Shown here piece by piece: positions 58,990 to 64,000 of a DNA stretch of 64,000 nt. The DNA lies in contig JASWHV010000017.1 in assembly GCA_030760725.1 (NCBI GenBank), positions 5,868,959 to 5,932,958 of the forward strand. The letters run 5' to 3'. The stretch is from Neostapfia colusana (taxonomy: Eukaryota > Streptophyta > Magnoliopsida > Poales > Poaceae). Position numbers and translations under genes: made by a program. Every line of letters starts with the position of its first letter. Within the stretch, counting starts at the first letter, position 1. The notes under the pieces are model-generated. The model searched no databases, was not told the origin of the DNA, and saw nothing but the letters and a program-made list of their open reading frames with translations.

Positions 58990-61196
58990 AGAGCATGCAG
59001 ACGAAATTAAATTAGATTAAGTTACTTCCGTTATTCAAGCTCAGTCTTGCCTCTCAAGCCTTCGTGACGCTTCAGGTAACTCAATACTCCTATGCAAGAG
59101 TATGTTCCTACAAATGATGTGATTTTATACTTTTTTTAGTTAATGAAAGTTCTATTTCATCAACTAAATGAAATTAAAGCATCCGATTCAAGCCTTTTCA
59201 GATGATGCATTGGCAAAGATTAGTTGTGGCCAGGGGTAGCCATTGATATGCTAATAACTTGCACCATAAACAATTACTCCATATTCCATTGGTCCAAATA
59301 TATGTTACACGTGTATAGATCAAGGATGAAACTAAATATATATAATTTATTCATTTTTATTCATTTGTGGAGGAGTATATATCTCCTTTTATGGAACATG
59401 TGTACCATGGGTACCCGTGACACAGCTAGGGCTGGTAACGGGTCTAGAAAATAAACTATATATTTTGAAAGACGGATCGGATTAGTAACAGATCATATTA
59501 GTATATTTTGTAACCTAATATATAATAATGGATGATTTAGATTATAAAATGCCCATGGGTCAAGGCCTTTTAGCAGCTCTAGACATAGCTTGGTGACAAC
59601 CTAGACTAGGGTGGATCAAGTCAAACATCAGTAAGTGACACATGGCCTAAATAAAACATATATGGAACAAGAAGGCGTGGAGATACATCTCTATCCGAAT
59701 GAACACTAAAAGTTACGGAATACCCGCAAGACAATCAAAGATATATTTTCATATTAATATCTAGTTTTAACCAATTAGAAAATCTTCCCTTGTAACCCTA
59801 CACTCCTGAATATATAAGGCTGAGTAGGGACCCTTCAAACCTAAGTCAGATACAGTGCATCGGTAAAAGAAGGTTGACTGATATACTATCCCATCGAACC
59901 AGCAAGTTGCATGCAAAAAAGTGTTGGCTCATACTAGGACTAAACTAGCTGCTTCAAGGTGTTTCTTGCAAAATAAATCGATCGGGGATGTGTGTGTGTG
60001 GGGGGGGTGGTTTGAATCTCTTAATGCGTTGCAGAAAATCGCCTTCTTACATGGGCCCTGGATTCGGATAAAATCAAATTAGGCCTGCCTTGGATTTGCA
60101 GCCTTCACATTCGCCTGATGCTGATTGGCGGCCTCCTGGCACCAACACGGCGGCCCGCCGTCCACGTGTGGCACAGTGGCAGGGATATTCGGCAGGATAT
60201 TCGGCAGCCCTACTCTAGCACGACTTTTTCAATCGGAGAGAGAGTGGCACCGTAAATGTACAATATTACTCCTTTTATTTTTAAGTTATTCGTAATAATA
60301 ATAATTAATTAGAAGGGGTAATGATGCCGTGTCTCGATGGATCCTGAGTAATCCAGCGGCCGGGTTTATGCGTTCCAGAAAAAAAAATTCCACAAGAAAA
60401 TAAATCCACACCAAATGATTGTTTTGCAGCAGCTTCCTGTCCACGAATCGGGTAGTTCGGGAGAGATCCAGGAGGCTCTGGCGCTCCCCATGGCCTGTCG
60501 ATTTGGACGTTCCTAATGAGAAATCAGGTGAAATTTGAACACGCAGAAGGACCAACCCGAGACCTGCTTGACCTGCCGAATTGTTTGCTTTACTAGCTGT
60601 CCGTTCTCTTCGCCTAAACTATGAGTTAGTTTTAGATATTTCTCTACCTCCGTTTTGTATTTGATATCCTATAATCAGTACAAATTTGTGTTAACCAACA
60701 ACACCGAATAAGGAATGGAGATACTATGGGTCTCATAATCACCACGAGTTTTGGTTGGTTGCTGCGGGGTGAATGATTCAACCAATCAGAAGCCGGTTCA
60801 AACTCTCAAACTTCGTACAGATAGCTACACGCCTACACCATCCCTTTCATCGACGGGAGCAAAATTATACTCTTTTCGTTCATTTTTATTTAAACAAATG
60901 AAAAAAGAACTGAGGATGTACTGCAAATAAAATACCAGACAAAATCAAATCAAAAGCTTCCTCATTGCCAACCAGGCACACGCCATTATACATCCTGGAA
61001 CAAATCATATAACTGAACCGGCCGCCACCACTCGCCAGGCGAGGCGCTTCAAATGGTCCCGTGATATAAGAATCTGACAAACGACTCGACCCTTCACCAT
61101 TCGTTCCACATTCTCCTCCACGAAGCAGGGATTCGACAGGACAGGCGGAGGCGAAGGTTGGCTGGCTCCATCGATCGGTCGATCAATCGTTCGGCC
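58990..61196. other. Intergenic, upstream of the amino acid permease
   Basis: No gene is seen. A segment near 59770-59870 (GTAACCCTACACTCC, then ATATATAAGG, then C-rich leader) resembles the promoter part of a grass LTR and may be an LTR fragment. The last 150 bp before the ATG are probably permease 5' UTR. Confidence 0.35.
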
Positions 61197-64000
61197 ATGG
61201 CGCTCGGCGAAGGCGGGGACCGCGAGGCCGCCGTCCCCCTCATCTCGGATCAGCCCAAGCATGGCGGCATCGTGCGGAGCGGTGAGTTTGTTGGTCGCCT
61301 ATGCGATCCAGATCAATACCACCACTCGATTATCACTCCCGTCTTTCCGCCCTCCGTCCCCTGCTCCATCGAATCTGACGACTGACCGTCCCGAATGGAA
61401 CCGGTGAAGGGAGCATGTGGACGGCGGCGGCGCACGTGATCACGGCGGTCATCGGGTCCGGCGTGCTGTCGCTGGCGTGGAGCATCGCGCAGCTGGGGTG
61501 GGTGGCCGGCCCGCTCACGATGCTCGTCTTCGCCGCCGTCACGGCGCTGCAGTCCACGATATTCGCCGACTGCTACCGCTCGCCGGACCCCGAGCACGGC
61601 CCGCACCGGAACCGCACGTACGCCGGCGCCGTCGACCGCAACCTAGGTACGTCAACCCCTTTTTGCCCAGTTTTTTTATCGTGTTTAACTAGAGAATCTG
61701 GGTTTCAAAAATGGGTTGTGTACCTTACGGCACGAATTAAGGATCGACGAGTGACCGGCGATCTGGATTTTTAGGGCAGTACCAGCAGCAGCTGACACGT
61801 GTTTGGTTTTGGGTTTAAGAGGCGCATTATACTATAGCATCAGAGGCGTATTCCTCCAGTCGTTGGTTGGTGTGTTCAACTTCTTTAGTTTAGCATGTGC
61901 CAGATCATTAGCTGCTCTTTATGCAGGCTCCGTCAGCTAACAACAAACAAGTCTGAATAAATTAACGGACCCCGGCAAACTCTCCGATGTTTGTTTATTT
62001 ATCCGGTATTGTAACACAGCTAACAACTTAGTAATTCTGGTTCTGGCTAAGCGACATCTCGGCGCATTATCGTGTTTGACAAAGTAAGAAAAAGACAATC
62101 CAAACTACATGTGTAATGCGAGCCAGTAATTTAATTAAGGGGCATCTCGAGTCAGATAAATATTCAGATAAACTTAGGAGCACTAACAAATTTGTAAGAA
62201 AGGGGAAAAGAGGCCACGAGTACGGACCCTGTTCCCCTCCGATTGTATCCTCTTCAATAAATTTGTGGATCGTGATGGGGAAGCGTCTGGTCTGACAGGG
62301 ATAGAACTTTCAAAAAAAAAGTGGCAGGAATAAACACGAGCAGCCGAGCGCCAACCACCGGGACACGGGAAGCCTCGTGAACCCCGTGGCGCTCGCGCAC
62401 GGTACAGATCGACGAAAAAACCTTGTTTGGTGCGAAGCGGCTCACTGGAAACACGTCAGGAAAGGGACCGGCCCTCGGGTCCGATTCCTTGGGGAGACGA
62501 CGTGGCGCGCGCGTTGGTCGGTTGGTGGACGAGTTCGTGTGCGTCACTTGCGACGGCGCAGCTGGCATGCCAGGTGCCTGACGAGAGTGAGGAGAGGGAC
62601 GAGTGAGGCATCACAGGCAAAGGCGACTTTATTTTCGAGTAAACTGGCGATTTGTTCGACTCCGACACGACTGAACCATCTTGCTGGGACAAATTCGTTT
62701 AGCATGTTTTGTCGGACCAACCATCATGAATCCGTGGTAGCGACGTAAAGCTTAAGTTTTATTTACGGCGACCATGTTCTTTGAACATTTGGCTCTGTTT
62801 GGCCCATCGCCGGTTATGTAGACGTGTCAACATGTTGTTTCTCAATCATTAGGGCCTTCTTCTAGGTCGATGATTTCAAGAGAAAAGTACCGTCAAATAA
62901 ACGATTTCAAGAGCTTCATATGCGTGGCTGTTACCATTAATCACTGTGGCATTTTTTATCTAACCTAAGTTAAATAAAAAGAAACTGTTTAGTCAAATAT
63001 TCAAGTTCAATAACGAGCTGTAACAAGTACTTTAGCCGTCTCCTTTTATACAAGTTTTTGAGCGAAATCGTTTACTGATGAACGTGGGTGAAAATGCTTC
63101 TTGACAGGTACCAGCAGCTCTTGGGTGTGCATGCTGCTGCAGCAGACGGCCATGTTCGGCTACGGCATCGCCTACACCATCACGGCCTCCATCAGCTTCA
63201 GGTACGTACGTCTATTAGTATGAGTTTCTGTGCTGTTGGCGTAGCGTTGGTTTGAACATCAAGGAGAGGGTCTACAAGTTCGTGGGGCGATTAGTTTTGC
63301 TCGTCAACCTGAGCCCATTTTCATTCGCGACACACGACCTTCCCTCACGCCTAGGCCCAACAACCTCTGCGTTGTGCACAACGGCCCATTCTGCTAGGGC
63401 CAGTGATCCTTCAACTTCAGTCGCTTTCACAAAGAAAGCTCCCACCCCTCTTCATACTTGCTTTTTTTAGAAAATAAGAAAAACTTTTCACCTCTACGTT
63501 TTCACACACAGTATGTATATTATTACATAAATTCAGCAATATCGCTGATGGACTCCGCCTGTCAGCGTCGATAATCTGCATCACCACCTTGTACCAGCAG
63601 CATACATCACATTGATTTAAGCTCCACCAGCTCCATCTCGTCTCTCTGGGATCCCACCAGAAAGAGGAGCCGCGGGTCCTGGTCACTTGACCCAGCATTT
63701 GCTACAAAATCTGACAAAGTCTGCATGCCCCGGATCCAAAACTTAATTGTTACACCTCCTAGGTTTGGGAATTTTATAAATTTACTAGTATTTCTGTCAA
63801 AAATCAACATACATTTTGCCAAAAAATCAACGTACATGACTCTGCTTTCCGCCTAGGTTCAGATCCTTGGTCGTTTTCGGTGGATATCATGGCCGCACTA
63901 GGACCAAAACAGAGCCAACTTGTGTGTCCGTTGTCATGGTCTGTTTGATGCGTAGCGATCTTTTTTTTTTCAAAAAAAAAACGGGCCTAATGGCCTGGCA
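61197..64000 (+). CDS. AAP: Amino acid permease (AAP family), 5' part, continues beyond window
   Basis: Coding exons are 61197-61281, 61410-61646 and 63108-63201, with GT-AG introns and matching phases. The product so far is 138 complete codons plus 2 nt of a split codon. The N-terminus (MALGEGGDREAAVPL) is cytosolic. Then comes SMWTAAAHVITAVIGSGVLSL followed by AWSIAQLGWVAGP, the conserved first membrane segments of plant AAPs (H+-coupled amino acid symporters of the AAAP superfamily). FADCYRSPDPEHGPHRNRTY and, in exon 3, MFGYGIAYTITASIS are also diagnostic. Members have about 10-11 membrane segments and near 460-490 aa, so most of the protein lies to the right. Intron 2 is 1461 bp and intron 3 exceeds 799 bp. 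Substrate preference cannot be called. Confidence 0.9.
61647..63107 (+). other. Intron 2 of the amino acid permease
   Basis: It is bounded by G|GTACGTC and TTGACAG|GT. It holds no coding feature I can support; a GC-rich patch at 62330-62620 differs from the surrounding AT-rich sequence and could be an inserted fragment. Confidence 0.7.
63202..64000 (+). other. Intron 3 of the amino acid permease (5' part)
   Basis: It begins GTACGTACG after TTCAG. No next exon is found before the window end. The terminal T11-C-A10 string (about 63960-63981) may mark the tail of a minus-oriented retroposon. Confidence 0.5.

Noticed and set aside
1..64000. tRNA, rRNA or miRNA genes
   Set aside because: I saw no tRNA cloverleaf with A and B boxes, no rRNA stretch, and no convincing precursor hairpin; the tRNA-like strings are retrotransposon primer sites.

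Overview
The window looks like nuclear DNA of a monocot, most likely a grass. It has few, intron-bearing plant genes set among nested LTR retrotransposons with very long LTRs, a full-length plant L1-type LINE, GC-rich first exons and long GA/CT microsatellites. I cannot name the species from sequence alone.

Left block (1-25.9 kb), nested retrotransposons. A chromovirus-like Ty3/gypsy element on the + strand (element A: leader 2167-3254, gag-pol 3255-7718, 3' LTR from 7787) is interrupted twice. A minus-oriented LTR occupies 1-2166 and replaces the visible 5' end. A second, younger element of a related family (element B, minus strand, 8533-23357, LTRs about 4.35 kb) sits inside A's 3' LTR, which resumes at 23358 and fades out near 25860. 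Both gag-pol frames are broken.

Middle block (26-49.5 kb). A solo LTR with a perfect 5-bp target duplication (26435-27644) lies just upstream of a three-coding-exon gene (29485-34087). That gene encodes a nuclear-type protein with a UBZ4-like zinc finger, resembling plant HAPLESS8 (HAP8)-like proteins. Downstream, a complete LINE (about 35495-49482, minus strand, with target duplication, poly(A) tail, ORF1 and ORF2) was split inside ORF2 by a deleted Tat-like gypsy element (38611-45161). The Tat-like element keeps both LTRs, gag, RNase H and integrase pieces but has lost protease and reverse transcriptase.

Right block (50-64 kb), gene-rich. It holds a two-exon WPP-domain-interacting (WIP/KASH) nuclear-envelope protein (50611-52945, +), a single-coding-exon three-finger C2H2 repressor with a C-terminal DLNEPP motif (54338-55966, -) whose 5' leader may be spliced and GA-rich, and the first three exons of an amino acid permease (61197 to beyond the window, +).

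The host genes show no evident common pathway; the window is a typical grass gene island next to a retrotransposon cluster. I found no clearly unprecedented system. The most unusual signals are the roughly 56-bp-spaced G-box arrays in the U3 of three LTR types, a conserved hairpin in the transcribed part of the Tat-like LTRs, the 40-bp monomer array in the LINE 5' UTR, and the UBZ4 plus SUMO-interacting-like motif pair in the HAP8-like protein.
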